Positions 7,417-14,987 of a stretch of DNA of 20,372 bases are shown one piece after another. Below the pieces are notes generated by a model. That model was not told the origin of the DNA, searched no databases, and was given only the letters and a program-made list of their open reading frames with translations. The stretch is from contig SXYT01000087.1 of the NCBI GenBank assembly GCA_005788205.1, positions 1 to 20,372 on the forward strand, given 5' to 3'. Each line of letters begins with the position of its first letter. Within the stretch, counting starts at the first letter, position 1. The position numbers were made by a program, and so were the translations under genes. Origin of the DNA: Actinomycetota bacterium (GTDB lineage: Bacteria > Actinomycetota > Acidimicrobiia > Acidimicrobiales > Ilumatobacteraceae).

Positions 7417-8193
7417 GTGCTGATCGCAACATGGAATGTCAACTCGTTGCGCGCCCGCATGCCGCGCGTCGAGCAGTGGCTGACGGAGAACGGGCCCGAT
7501 GTTCTCTGCATGCAGGAGACGAAACTGGCCAACGACAAGTTCCCCGTTGCCGAGATGGCCGCGCTCGGGTACGAGAGTGCGCACTTCGGCCAGGGCCAGT
7601 GGAACGGAGTGGCCATTCTCTCCCGCGTCGGGCTGGATGCCGTCCTGCCCAACTTCGCCCCGGGCGTCGAACAGGACACCGAGGCACGTATCATCACCGC
7701 GACCTGCGGGGGAGTGCGCATCTCGTCGGTGTATGTGCCGAACGGCCGCGAACTGGACCACGAGCACTACCGATACAAGCTCTCCTGGATGAAGAGGCTC
7801 CGCCAGCACCTCGACACGGACACCTCCGCCTCCGCGGACGCGGTCGTCATGGGTGATTTCAACATCGCCCCGCAGGACCGTGACGTGTGGGATGCCTCCA
7901 TGTTCGCAGGCGCGACACACGTCAGCCAGGCGGAACGGGACGTGCTCGCCGAAGTGTGCGGGTTCGGCCTCACCGACACCTTCCGGCGTTTCCACGACGA
8001 GGAGAAGCTTTTCAGCTGGTGGGACTACCGCGGCGGCGGCTTCCACAAGGGCCACGGCATGCGCATCGACCTCATCCTCGCCACGGAGTCCGTGGCGAGG
8101 CGGTCCGTGTCGTCGTCGATCGACCGCAACGCACGGAAAGGCGAGAAGCCGAGCGACCACGCTCCCGTCCTGCTGGAGATCGGCGCGCCATGA
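7417..8193 (+). CDS. xth: Exodeoxyribonuclease III
   Basis: A 258-residue EEP-fold nuclease that cuts at abasic sites and degrades 3' ends in base-excision repair. The N-terminus reads MLIATWNVNSLRARMPRVEQ, the expected exonuclease III start, with LCMQETKL carrying the metal-binding Glu. Further on come WNGVAILSR, SVYVPNGRELD, the GDFNIAP motif, WWDYRGGG and the C-terminal RIDLILA and KPSDHAPVLLEI with the catalytic His. Length fits the family. An open frame reaches back to GTG 7393, but family length and the TACGGT element favour 7417. The stop TGA overlaps the next start (ATGA), so this gene and the thioesterase are translationally coupled. Confidence 0.96.
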   Translation: MLIATWNVNSLRARMPRVEQWLTENGPDVLCMQETKLANDKFPVAEMAALGYESAHFGQGQWNGVAILSRVGLDAVLPNFAPGVEQDTEARIITATCGGVRISSVYVPNGRELDHEHYRYKLSWMKRLRQHLDTDTSASADAVVMGDFNIAPQDRDVWDASMFAGATHVSQAERDVLAEVCGFGLTDTFRRFHDEEKLFSWWDYRGGGFHKGHGMRIDLILATESVARRSVSSSIDRNARKGEKPSDHAPVLLEIGAP

Positions 8194-8873
8194 CGGAGAA
8201 GGAGACGTTCACCTTCCCGACGTTCCACGAGAGGTCGGTGCCGCTGACCGACGCGGACAACGCCCGCATCGAGCTCACGCAGCTGACGCGGGCCCTCATC
8301 CGCGAGTCCTTCGTGTCGACAGCGAGTGACGACGACATGCAGTCGGCAATCGACGCGGTCAGGACCGCGATCGACGCCGTGAAGCGTGCCACCGGGCGGG
8401 ATGTCGGTGCCTTCAACTCGAATTTCCTGGACCGCAGCCCGTTCATGGGGCTCATGAACCCGCTCGCACCCCCCATGTCGGCACGGCTCGACCCGGATGA
8501 CGGCGAGTGGGGATCCGTGCACTGCACCGTGACGTTCACGGAGCCGTTCGAGGGCCCCCCGGGCCACGTGCACGGCGGGTTCCTCGCCGGCATCTTCGAC
8601 GAGATCCTCGGCCAGGTGCAGTCACTATCGGGACGGCCGGGGATGACAGGGAAGCTGTCGATCTCCTACCGGGCCCCGACGCCCCTCTTCACGGAACTGC
8701 ACCTGCGTGGCTGGATCGAGCGCATCGAGGGACGCAAGATCCTCACGCACGCAACTCTGCACAATGGCGGGACGCTGTGCTGCGAGGCAGACGGACTCTT
8801 CATCTCTATGCGGGAGGACCTGCGCCACCTGCTCCAGAAGGGCCGGGACGCTAAGCCCGGCCGGCAGAGCTGA
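8190..8873 (+). CDS. PaaI-like hotdog-fold thioesterase
   Basis: A 227-residue protein whose second half is a hotdog thioesterase of the PaaI/4HBT group. The hallmark GHVHGGFLAGIFDEILG spans about 125-141, with HGG at 128-130 and acidic D137/E138 on the hotdog helix. The strand KLSISYRAPTPLFTELHLRG at about 155-174 is also typical. The first 80 residues are a mostly helical extension of unknown role. It should hydrolyse an acyl-CoA; the chain is not known. The start ATG overlaps the exonuclease stop by 4 nt (ATGA). Its last 23 nt overlap the 3' end of the convergent helicase gene. It fits the other acyl-CoA genes in the window, but the operon with a repair nuclease may just be compact packing. 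Confidence 0.85.
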   Translation: MTEKETFTFPTFHERSVPLTDADNARIELTQLTRALIRESFVSTASDDDMQSAIDAVRTAIDAVKRATGRDVGAFNSNFLDRSPFMGLMNPLAPPMSARLDPDDGEWGSVHCTVTFTEPFEGPPGHVHGGFLAGIFDEILGQVQSLSGRPGMTGKLSISYRAPTPLFTELHLRGWIERIEGRKILTHATLHNGGTLCCEADGLFISMREDLRHLLQKGRDAKPGRQS

Positions 8874-10764
8874 CCACGACGAGAATCGACTCGCCGTGTC
8901 GTGTGGCGAAAGCCATGTCGATGACGTCGGCAAGCTCGCGTACCGTCGATGGCCGGGTGCGCACGATGTCCTTGATGTGACGGTCGGTCAGGATGCCGTT
9001 CGCACTCAGCCCTGAACGGCGCGCGACAGCCTCGCGCCAGTCGCGCAGTGCGTCCGTCAGCGGGTCGCGCCGTTCGGACTCCCGCGCCCGCTCACGGATC
9101 GCCGGGGGCGGACCCTGCTGGCTCAGCCTGCGTTCCGCCTCCACCGGCAGCCACGACGAACGGGAGCGCGAACGCCCGCGGCGCGTCCCGGCCCAGGTGA
9201 CCACCAGGTCCGTCGCTGCGCGGGTGAGCGCGACGTAGCCGAGCCGCGCTTCCTCGGCCTTCTGGGCGGTGGTCCGTGCCGACGAGTGCGGCAGGTACCC
9301 CGTCTCGGCCGCCGCCACGACGACGCCCCACCATTCCCGGCCTTTGGCCGCATGGAATGTCATGACCTCGACGCCGCTCACGTCCTGCTGGTCGGCGGAC
9401 GTCAGCAGCCACGAGCCGAACGCACGGCCGTCGACGCCGCCCCCGCGGTTCTCGTCGAGGAAGCGGCGCACGTAGCCGGCGAGGTCGTGCTCTGCCGACC
9501 CGGGTGCGTAGTCGCCCGAGTCGAGGATGTCGCTCGACCAGATGGAGAGCGCGTCCCGCGAGGGGAGCGACGTGGCCTGGGCGACGGCCGCCGACCAGTC
9601 GGGGCCGCGGCGCCCCGAGCGCACAGGTATCGCTTGGCCCTCGAGATAGGTCCTGACGGTGTCGGCGAGTGCGTTCACCCGCACGAGGACGGCCAGCTGG
9701 TTCCATGTGCCGCATGTGCGCTGCATCCGCGTCAACTCGACCGCGACCGTGTGCAGTTCGTCCTTTTCGTCGTTGCAGGCCGTGAAAGCGACGGGGCTGC
9801 CGTTCGGCCTGCAGGAGACCGCCGTGACCTGCTGGCCGGCGTTGCGCAGCAGCCGTGTCGCGGCCTCCACGACCTGGGGCGTGCAGCGGTAGTTGGACGG
9901 GAGAGTCACCACGTGCGCGCCGGTGCCGAGCCCGGGCAGCTCGTCGAAGAGCGAACTGTCGGCGCCGTTGAACCCGTAGATGGCCTGGTTCGGATCGCCC
10001 ACCACGAAGAGGTCGGCAGGGTCGTCGATGAGCAAACCGAGGAACTCGTACTGCAGGGGATTCATGTCCTGTGCCTCGTCCACCGACACGTGGCGGAACT
10101 GGTGGCGGATGGAGGCGAGGAACCGCCTGTCCTCGCGCGCGTCGCGCACCACGTGGGAGATGAGGTCGTTCGTGTCCAACACCCCGCGCTTCCGCTTCAG
10201 TGCGTCATACCTCTGCACGGCGGCCCGGAACTCGTCTGCCCGCATCTCGCGGTTCAGGCCGGACACGGCAAGGGCATCGTCGATTGCGGGCTGCGTCATG
10301 AGCCGCACGGTCGCGTGATCGATGGCGGACGCGAGGCGCGGCAGGGACGCCTGCTTCACGTCCTTGCCCACGGCGATCCGGAGCAGGGCAATTCGGTCGG
10401 TGGCAACGAGTGGCTTCTGCCGGCCGGTGTCGGAGGCGCGTTGCGTGAGCAGCCGCAGCCCGAGTGCATGGAAGGTGTGGACGCTCGGCTGGCCGTCGAT
10501 GCCGAACCTGCGCAGTCGAGTCCGCATTTCTGTGGCGGCCTGTCGCGTGAACGTGATCGCGAGCGTGTGGTCGGGGGAGGCGGTGTTCGATGCGACTCGC
10601 CAGGCGATCCGACGGGTGAGCACTGTGGTCTTGCCCGAGCCGGCACCCGCACGCACGACCACGACCCCGACGGGTGCCGTCACTGCCGTCAGTTGGTCGG
10701 GGTCGAGACCCCGCACGATGTCCTCCGCCGTGGCGGGGGCTGAGTCGTCGGGATCGAGGCGCAC
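8851..10764 (-). CDS. uvrD2: ATP-dependent DNA helicase of superfamily 1A, UvrD2-like, with C-terminal HRDC domain
   Basis: A 637-residue 3'-5' DNA helicase for repair. All SF1A motifs are visible: Q-motif LDPDQLTAV (Q24), Walker A AGAGSGKT (39-46), DEAQD (229-233), VGDPNQAIYGF, SNYRCTPQV, VMTFHAAKGREWWGVVVA and LGYVALTRAATDLVVTW. The C-terminal 569-620 region (LRDWREAVARRSGLSANGIL, then ADVIDM) reads as an HRDC domain, the arrangement of mycobacterial UvrD2. UvrD2 also has a tetracysteine motif; no cysteines are present in this tail, so that part is lost. The protein is shorter than UvrD/PcrA (about 720). The start is GTG 10764, with TAGTTT 6 nt upstream. The 3' end overlaps the thioesterase gene by 23 nt. 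Confidence 0.93.
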   Translation of the reverse strand: MRLDPDDSAPATAEDIVRGLDPDQLTAVTAPVGVVVVRAGAGSGKTTVLTRRIAWRVASNTASPDHTLAITFTRQAATEMRTRLRRFGIDGQPSVHTFHALGLRLLTQRASDTGRQKPLVATDRIALLRIAVGKDVKQASLPRLASAIDHATVRLMTQPAIDDALAVSGLNREMRADEFRAAVQRYDALKRKRGVLDTNDLISHVVRDAREDRRFLASIRHQFRHVSVDEAQDMNPLQYEFLGLLIDDPADLFVVGDPNQAIYGFNGADSSLFDELPGLGTGAHVVTLPSNYRCTPQVVEAATRLLRNAGQQVTAVSCRPNGSPVAFTACNDEKDELHTVAVELTRMQRTCGTWNQLAVLVRVNALADTVRTYLEGQAIPVRSGRRGPDWSAAVAQATSLPSRDALSIWSSDILDSGDYAPGSAEHDLAGYVRRFLDENRGGGVDGRAFGSWLLTSADQQDVSGVEVMTFHAAKGREWWGVVVAAAETGYLPHSSARTTAQKAEEARLGYVALTRAATDLVVTWAGTRRGRSRSRSSWLPVEAERRLSQQGPPPAIRERARESERRDPLTDALRDWREAVARRSGLSANGILTDRHIKDIVRTRPSTVRELADVIDMAFATRHGESILVVVSSAGRA

Positions 10765-10770
10765 CTGACG

Positions 10771-10776
10771 AAACTA
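10771..10776 (-). promoter_or_regulatory. Candidate -10 element TAGTTT of a leaderless transcript (helicase gene)
   Basis: Minus-strand TAGTTT is followed by 6 nt and GTG 10764. It stands back-to-back with the plus-strand element at 10786, only 9 nt away. Confidence 0.5.
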
Positions 10777-10785
10777 GGCGGTGGC

Positions 10786-10791
10786 TACCAT
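10786..10791 (+). promoter_or_regulatory. Candidate -10 element TACCAT of a leaderless transcript (PH/SHOCT gene)
   Basis: TACCAT is followed by 7 nt and ATG 10799. It rules against an in-frame GTG at 10781, which would put the hexamer inside the coding sequence. Confidence 0.55.
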
Positions 10792-10798
10792 CGTTGTC

Positions 10799-11410
10799 AT
10801 GCCGTTCCCGCAGAAGAACCTGAATGACGACGAGTCCCTCATTCTTGACCTGCACCCGCACTGGTGGTACTACGCGCCGGCACTTTTGTCCACAGCGGTT
10901 GTGTGCATCCTCGGGCTCACGGTGCTCACGAACTTCGACGGGTGGCAGCAGGTCACCCTCGGCAGCATCTGTCTCGCGGCGATCGTGGTGGCAGGAGGTT
11001 GGCTCGTCGTGCAGGTCGTCAAGTGGCGCACCACGTACTTCGTGCTGACGAGCCACAGGGTGATCTACCGCGAGGGAGTTGTCGCGCGCAACGGGGTGGA
11101 GATCCCCCTCGAGCGTGTGAACAACGTGAACTTCAACCAGACCATCTTCGAGCGCCTCATCGGGGTGGGTGACATCCTCATCGAGTCCGGTGGCACGGAG
11201 GGTCAGCAGGGGTTCTCGGACATCGCCCGGCCGATGGCCGTGCAGAACGAGATTCACCAGGCCCTGCAGACGTACCGGGAGGGGATGTTCCGCCCGGCTC
11301 CGTCGCGGTTCGACGTGGCTGACCAGCTGGAGCGGCTGGAGGCCCTCCGCGACCGAGGGGCACTCACGGACGCGGAGTTCGAGATACAGAAGCGCCGTCT
11401 CCTCGGCTGA
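10799..11410 (+). CDS. Bacterial PH-domain (YdbS-like) membrane protein with C-terminal SHOCT domain
   Basis: A 203-residue membrane protein. Two hydrophobic helices (about 23-43 and 53-75) are followed by a YdbS/YdbT-type bacterial PH domain (about 78-157: YFVLTSHRVIYREGVVARNG, then VEIPLERVNNV). After a short linker comes a SHOCT module at 172-202 (VADQLERLEALRDRGALTDA, then EFEIQKRRLLG). SHOCT modules are thought to mediate oligomerisation. The role is unknown; such proteins are usually placed at the inner membrane. ATG 10799 is chosen over GTG 10781 because a TACCAT element sits 7 nt before it and the N-terminus then starts as in relatives. Divergent from the helicase gene with only 34 nt between starts. 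Confidence 0.86.
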   Translation: MPFPQKNLNDDESLILDLHPHWWYYAPALLSTAVVCILGLTVLTNFDGWQQVTLGSICLAAIVVAGGWLVVQVVKWRTTYFVLTSHRVIYREGVVARNGVEIPLERVNNVNFNQTIFERLIGVGDILIESGGTEGQQGFSDIARPMAVQNEIHQALQTYREGMFRPAPSRFDVADQLERLEALRDRGALTDAEFEIQKRRLLG

Positions 11411-11417
11411 GTCTCGC

Positions 11418-11434
11418 CGGCCGGGTCCCGGCCG
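11418..11434 (+). terminator. Possible terminator hairpin after the PH/SHOCT gene
   Basis: A 17-nt near-palindrome CGGCCGGGTCCCGGCCG lies 7 nt after the stop. There is no T-run after it, so intrinsic termination is uncertain; it may only pause or slow transcription. Confidence 0.35.
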
Positions 11435-11479
11435 CCGTCCGTTTCGGGCTGAACCCCCGCGGTTTGGGAGACTGGCGAC

Positions 11480-12364
11480 ATGCCGCAGACCACGTTGCCA
11501 TCCGGGATCACGATCGAGTTCGAGACCATGGGCGACCCGTCGGGGCCCGCCATGCTCTGGATCATGGGCTTCACCGCCCAGATGACCGCGTGGCACGACG
11601 ATTTCATGAAGATGTTCGTGGACGACGGGTTCCACGTGGTGCGGTTCGACAACCGTGACTGCGGACTGTCATCGAAGCTGGACGGCATCATGGCGGAGAC
11701 CGACAAGGTCACCGCGGCCGTGGTGATGGGGGAGACCCCTCCGCCGGTGCCGTACACCCTCTCCGACATGGCTGCCGACGCGGCTGGTGTGCTCGACGCC
11801 GTGGGTGTCGAGCGCGCACACGTCATCGGTGCCTCGATGGGCGGCATGATCGCCCAGACCTTCGCGATCGAGCACCCGCACCGCACGATCAGTCTCACGT
11901 CGATCATGTCCACGGTCGGGGATCTCGCGTACGGGACCCCCACGGACGCGGCTCTCGGGACTCTCCTTGCACCTCCGCCACCGGACCGCGCCGCCTACAT
12001 CGAGAGCGCCGCGAACTGGGCGGTGTGGGGCTCGAAGAAGCACTTCGACCTGGAGGAGGCAAAGGCACGGGCAGCACGTGAGTACGACCGGAGCTTCTAC
12101 CCCGAGGGCGCGCACCGTCAGCTGGCGGCGATCTATGCCTCCGGTGACCGTACGGAGATGCTGCGCACGCTTGATGTTCCCACGCTCGTGATTCATGGAC
12201 GCGACGACACGCTCCTGACCCCCAGCGGCGGGGAGCGCACGGCGGAGCTGATCCCCGGTGCCGTGCTGCTCAAGCTGAACGACATGGGGCACGACATGCC
12301 CGAGCCGCTCTGGCCCGTCTACCGTGAGGCCATCGGCGGGCACGTCCGCCGCAGCCACCGCTGA
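11480..12364 (+). CDS. Alpha/beta-hydrolase fold esterase/lipase-like protein
   Basis: A 294-residue alpha/beta hydrolase. Visible elements are the oxyanion region LWIMGFTAQMTAW, the strand HVVRFDNRDCGLSS, the nucleophile elbow GASMGGM with S119, the acid in HGRDDTLL (probably D243), and the catalytic H271 in DMGHDMPEPLW. A cap region of about 70 residues (145-215) is helical. The closest-looking relatives are general esterases and polyketide-tailoring-like hydrolases; the substrate cannot be assigned. A weak GAGACT hexamer stands 6 nt before the ATG and no Shine-Dalgarno is visible. It precedes the racemase gene by 75 nt and may be transcribed with it. Confidence 0.88.
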   Translation: MPQTTLPSGITIEFETMGDPSGPAMLWIMGFTAQMTAWHDDFMKMFVDDGFHVVRFDNRDCGLSSKLDGIMAETDKVTAAVVMGETPPPVPYTLSDMAADAAGVLDAVGVERAHVIGASMGGMIAQTFAIEHPHRTISLTSIMSTVGDLAYGTPTDAALGTLLAPPPPDRAAYIESAANWAVWGSKKHFDLEEAKARAAREYDRSFYPEGAHRQLAAIYASGDRTEMLRTLDVPTLVIHGRDDTLLTPSGGERTAELIPGAVLLKLNDMGHDMPEPLWPVYREAIGGHVRRSHR

Positions 12365-12371
12365 CCGAACG

Positions 12372-12415
12372 ACACCAACGAAGAACACCAACGAACCGGG
12401 CGGCGGCACGCCGCC
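12372..12415 (+). repeat. Tandem direct repeat and hairpin between hydrolase and racemase genes
   Basis: ACACCAACGAA occurs at 12372-12382 and again at 12385-12395. It is followed by a GGCGGC/GCCGCC hairpin (12399-12404 and 12410-12415). No T-run follows. No function can be given. Confidence 0.5.
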
Positions 12416-12439
12416 AGACAACACGGAGGACACACCGAC

Positions 12440-13591
12440 ATGGCCGGACCACTCACCGGATACAGAATCCTCGAGATCGCGGGCATCGGCCCCGGTCCGT
12501 TCGCGGCGATGCTCCTCGCCGACATGGGGGCCGAGGTCATCCGTGTCGACCGTGCGCAGTCCGTTCGCGGCCCGGCGCCGGACAAGCCCGCAGGTGACCT
12601 CATGCTGCGCGGACGCCGCAACATCGCGCTCGACCTGAAGAACCCCGACGGCGTGGAGACACTGCTGCAGTTGGTCGAGAAGGCTGATGCGATCATCGAG
12701 GGTTTCCGCCCCGGTGTCATGGAGCGTCTCGGCGTCGGGCCCGACGTCTGTCTCGCCCGCAACCCACGCCTCGTGTTCGGCCGGATGACCGGATGGGGCC
12801 AGGAGGGCATGTACGCCCAGGCTGCCGGCCACGACATCAACTACATCGCCCTCGCCGGTTCGCTCGCGCACTTCGGGCGCAAGGGCGAGGCCCCGGTGCC
12901 GCCCCTCAACATGGTCGGGGACTTCGGCGGCGGCGGCATGTTCCTCGCGTACGGCGTCGTCTGCGCCCTGCTCGAGGCACAGAAGTCGGGCAAGGGCCAG
13001 GTCGTCGACACTGCGATGGTCGACGGGGCGGCGGTCCTCATGACGATGTTCTGGTCCTTCAAGTCCATGGGCATCTTCAACGAGAACGCACCCGGCACGA
13101 ACCTGCTGGACACCGGCGCCCACTTCTACGACGTGTTCGAGTGCAAGGACGGCAGGTACGTGTCCCTCGGGTCGATCGAGCCGCAGTTCTACGCCGAACT
13201 GATGGAGCTCACCGGCCTGAAGGGCGACCCCGACTTCGCCCGCCAGATGGACCAGTCGATGTGGCCGGGCCTGAAGGAGCGCCTGCGCGAGGTGTTCCGC
13301 GGGAAGACCCGCGACGAATGGTGCGCGATCATGGAGGCGACCGACGTCTGCTTCGCGCCCGTCCTCACCATGAGCGAGGCGGCAGCCCACCCGCACAATG
13401 CGGAGCGCCGCACCTTCGTGGAGGCGAACGGTCACATGCAGCCCGCACCAGCGCCGCGCTTCTCGCGCACGGTCCCCCAGATCGGCCGGGCATCCGCGCA
13501 CCCGGGCCAGCACACGGAGGAGGTCCTGCGCGAGTGGGGCGTGCCCGACGTGGAGGCCAGGCTCGCGGGTGGCGCGGCCAAGCAGGCGTAG
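12440..13591 (+). CDS. mcr: Alpha-methylacyl-CoA racemase, CoA-transferase family III
   Basis: A 383-residue enzyme that interconverts (R)- and (S)-2-methylacyl-CoA through an enolate, needed to feed branched-chain and sterol side-chain acyl-CoAs into beta-oxidation. The sequence follows mycobacterial MCR closely: MAGPLTGYRILEIAGIGPGP at the start, TGWGQEGMYAQAAGHDINYI, NMVGDFGGGGMF and SLGSIEPQFY. Catalytic residues line up with H126, D156 and E241 of MCR as H131, D161 and E247. This distinguishes it from CaiB- or formyl-CoA-transferases. ATG 12440 has GGAGGA 9 nt upstream. The stop TAG shares its last base with the GTG of the next gene, indicating a translationally coupled operon with the PIG-L and phosphatase genes. 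Confidence 0.95.
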   Translation: MAGPLTGYRILEIAGIGPGPFAAMLLADMGAEVIRVDRAQSVRGPAPDKPAGDLMLRGRRNIALDLKNPDGVETLLQLVEKADAIIEGFRPGVMERLGVGPDVCLARNPRLVFGRMTGWGQEGMYAQAAGHDINYIALAGSLAHFGRKGEAPVPPLNMVGDFGGGGMFLAYGVVCALLEAQKSGKGQVVDTAMVDGAAVLMTMFWSFKSMGIFNENAPGTNLLDTGAHFYDVFECKDGRYVSLGSIEPQFYAELMELTGLKGDPDFARQMDQSMWPGLKERLREVFRGKTRDEWCAIMEATDVCFAPVLTMSEAAAHPHNAERRTFVEANGHMQPAPAPRFSRTVPQIGRASAHPGQHTEEVLREWGVPDVEARLAGGAAKQA

Positions 13592-14385
13592 TGGCGACAC
13601 TGGTCTTCCTGCACGCGCATCCCGACGACGAGAGCATCAGCACCGGCGGCACCATCGCACGTGCCGTCTCCGAGGGGAACCGCGTGGTCCTCGTCGTCGG
13701 CACCAACGGTGACCACGGCGAGACGCCGCCGGATCTCGCGCCGGGGGAGACCCTGGTCGACCGTCGCCGGGTAGAGACCGAGAGGTCGTGCGCGGTCCTC
13801 GGGGTGCACCGCCTCGAGTGGCTCGGCTACTCCGACAGCGGGATGACCGGCTGGGAACAGAACTCCGCGCCCTCGGCGTTCATGCGGGCCGACCTTGACG
13901 AGGCCGCGTCACGTCTCCTGCGCATCATCGACGAGGAGAACGCCGACGTCCTCGTCGGCTACGACTGGCACGGCGGCTACGGCCACCCCGACCACATCAT
14001 GGTCCACAGGGTGGCACACGCGGCAGCCGCGCTGCGGCCGTCTCTCACGTTGCTTGAAGCCACGATGAACCGCGACCGGGTGCGCCAGCGCATGCAGGCG
14101 GCGTTCGATGCAGGTTTCATGAAGGAGGAAGACAAGTGGGACGTGGACGGCCCCGCCGACGACGGCAACCCGTTCGGTTCGCTCGAGTCTGAGATCTCGC
14201 TGATGGTCGACGTGCGTGCGCACGCGGCGCGCAAGAAGGAGTCCGTGAAGTGCCACGCCAGCCAGGTGACGGACTCCAGCTTCTTCCTCTCGATGCCCGA
14301 GGACGCGTTCGTCGATGCCTTCGGGTGGGAGTGGTTCATCAAGCCTGGGGATGCCTCCCCGATGCGCGAGGGGTTCATCGTCTGA
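13591..14385 (+). CDS. PIG-L (LmbE) family Zn-dependent hydrolase, MshB/Mca-like
   Basis: A 264-residue PIG-L fold enzyme. The N-terminus carries the AHPDDE motif (9-14) with Zn ligands H10 and D13 and base D12. GGYGHPDH (128-135) supplies the third ligand H132. WLGYSDSGM (77-85) resembles the DSG stretch of MshB and Mca. Those actinobacterial enzymes act in mycothiol synthesis (GlcNAc-inositol deacetylation) or in cleaving mycothiol conjugates. The protein is a little shorter than both (about 290-300). Whether it is a mycothiol enzyme or another N-acetyl-sugar deacetylase is unknown. It starts at GTG 13591, overlapping the racemase stop by one base, and its TGA overlaps the next ATG by one base. 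Confidence 0.85.
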   Translation: MATLVFLHAHPDDESISTGGTIARAVSEGNRVVLVVGTNGDHGETPPDLAPGETLVDRRRVETERSCAVLGVHRLEWLGYSDSGMTGWEQNSAPSAFMRADLDEAASRLLRIIDEENADVLVGYDWHGGYGHPDHIMVHRVAHAAAALRPSLTLLEATMNRDRVRQRMQAAFDAGFMKEEDKWDVDGPADDGNPFGSLESEISLMVDVRAHAARKKESVKCHASQVTDSSFFLSMPEDAFVDAFGWEWFIKPGDASPMREGFIV

Positions 14386-14951
14386 TGGCCCGCATCTACA
14401 TGGTGCGCCACGGCCGTGCCGCCGCGGGCTGGAACGTCGACCCTGACCCCGGCCTGGACGAGCTCGGCCGCTCCCAGGCGCTCGCCGCCGCCACGGATCT
14501 GGTCCCGCGCGGTGCGATGGACGTGGTCAGCAGCCCGTTGCTGCGCTGCCGCCAGACCGCATTCCCCACCGCCACGGCGTGGAACCTGGAGCCACGGATC
14601 GAGCCCCGCGTGGGGGAGATCCCCTCGCCAGAGGGGTACACGTTGGAGAACAGGGTGGAGTGGCTGCGCGAGGCGATGGCGGGCACATGGACGGAGGTCG
14701 CGGAACGGTCGGGCGCGCAGTATCGCGCGTACCGCGACTCGGTGGTGGCGGCGGTGGGGGAACTGCGCCGCGACACCGTGGTGTTCAGCCACTTCATCGC
14801 GATCAACGCGGCGATCGGGGCCGCAACAAGCGACGACCGTGTTGTCATCGCCAGCCTCGACAACTGCTCGGTCACCGTTCTCGACGTGTCGGGGGACGGC
14901 ACGCTCACGCTCGTCGAGACCGGCGGTGAGGCTGACACCCTCATCCGCTAG
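14385..14951 (+). CDS. Histidine phosphatase superfamily protein (phosphoglycerate-mutase-like)
   Basis: A 188-residue protein of the branch-1 histidine phosphatase fold. It has the RHG motif (8-10) with phospho-accepting H9, the SSPLLRCRQTA stretch with R54 as a likely phosphate ligand, an acidic residue near E78, and the second catalytic H136 in VVFSHFIAINAAIG. No sugar- or nucleotide-specific signature is recognised; such proteins hydrolyse many phosphomonoesters. Start ATG 14385 overlaps the PIG-L stop by one base (TGATG), so the two are probably made together. A GTG-containing 36-nt gap follows before the next gene, which has its own -10-like element. A role in the same pathway as the PIG-L enzyme is only inferred. 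Confidence 0.88.
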   Translation: MARIYMVRHGRAAAGWNVDPDPGLDELGRSQALAAATDLVPRGAMDVVSSPLLRCRQTAFPTATAWNLEPRIEPRVGEIPSPEGYTLENRVEWLREAMAGTWTEVAERSGAQYRAYRDSVVAAVGELRRDTVVFSHFIAINAAIGAATSDDRVVIASLDNCSVTVLDVSGDGTLTLVETGGEADTLIR

Positions 14952-14973
14952 GCGTCATGCCACGGTGACTCGG

Positions 14974-14979
14974 TAGCCT
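14974..14979 (+). promoter_or_regulatory. Candidate -10 element TAGCCT (small membrane protein gene)
   Basis: TAGCCT is followed by 8 nt and ATG 14988, without Shine-Dalgarno. It suggests the gene has its own promoter even though the phosphatase gene ends only 36 nt upstream. Confidence 0.45.
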
Positions 14980-14987
14980 CGGTGTCC

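Noticed and set aside
9286..10743. A 485-codon plus-strand open frame opposite the helicase gene
   Set aside because: The helicase on the other strand has all SF1A motifs in order; the plus-strand frame has no recognisable motif.
11468..11473. GAGACT before the alpha/beta hydrolase as a leaderless -10
   Set aside because: Spacing (6 nt) fits but TA at the first two positions is missing, so it was not counted with the other elements.
11669..13600. A long minus-strand open frame of 643 codons opposite the hydrolase and racemase genes
   Set aside because: It mirrors two well-recognised genes, shows no domain and has the Arg/His/Asp/Val-rich composition usual for antisense frames in high-GC DNA.
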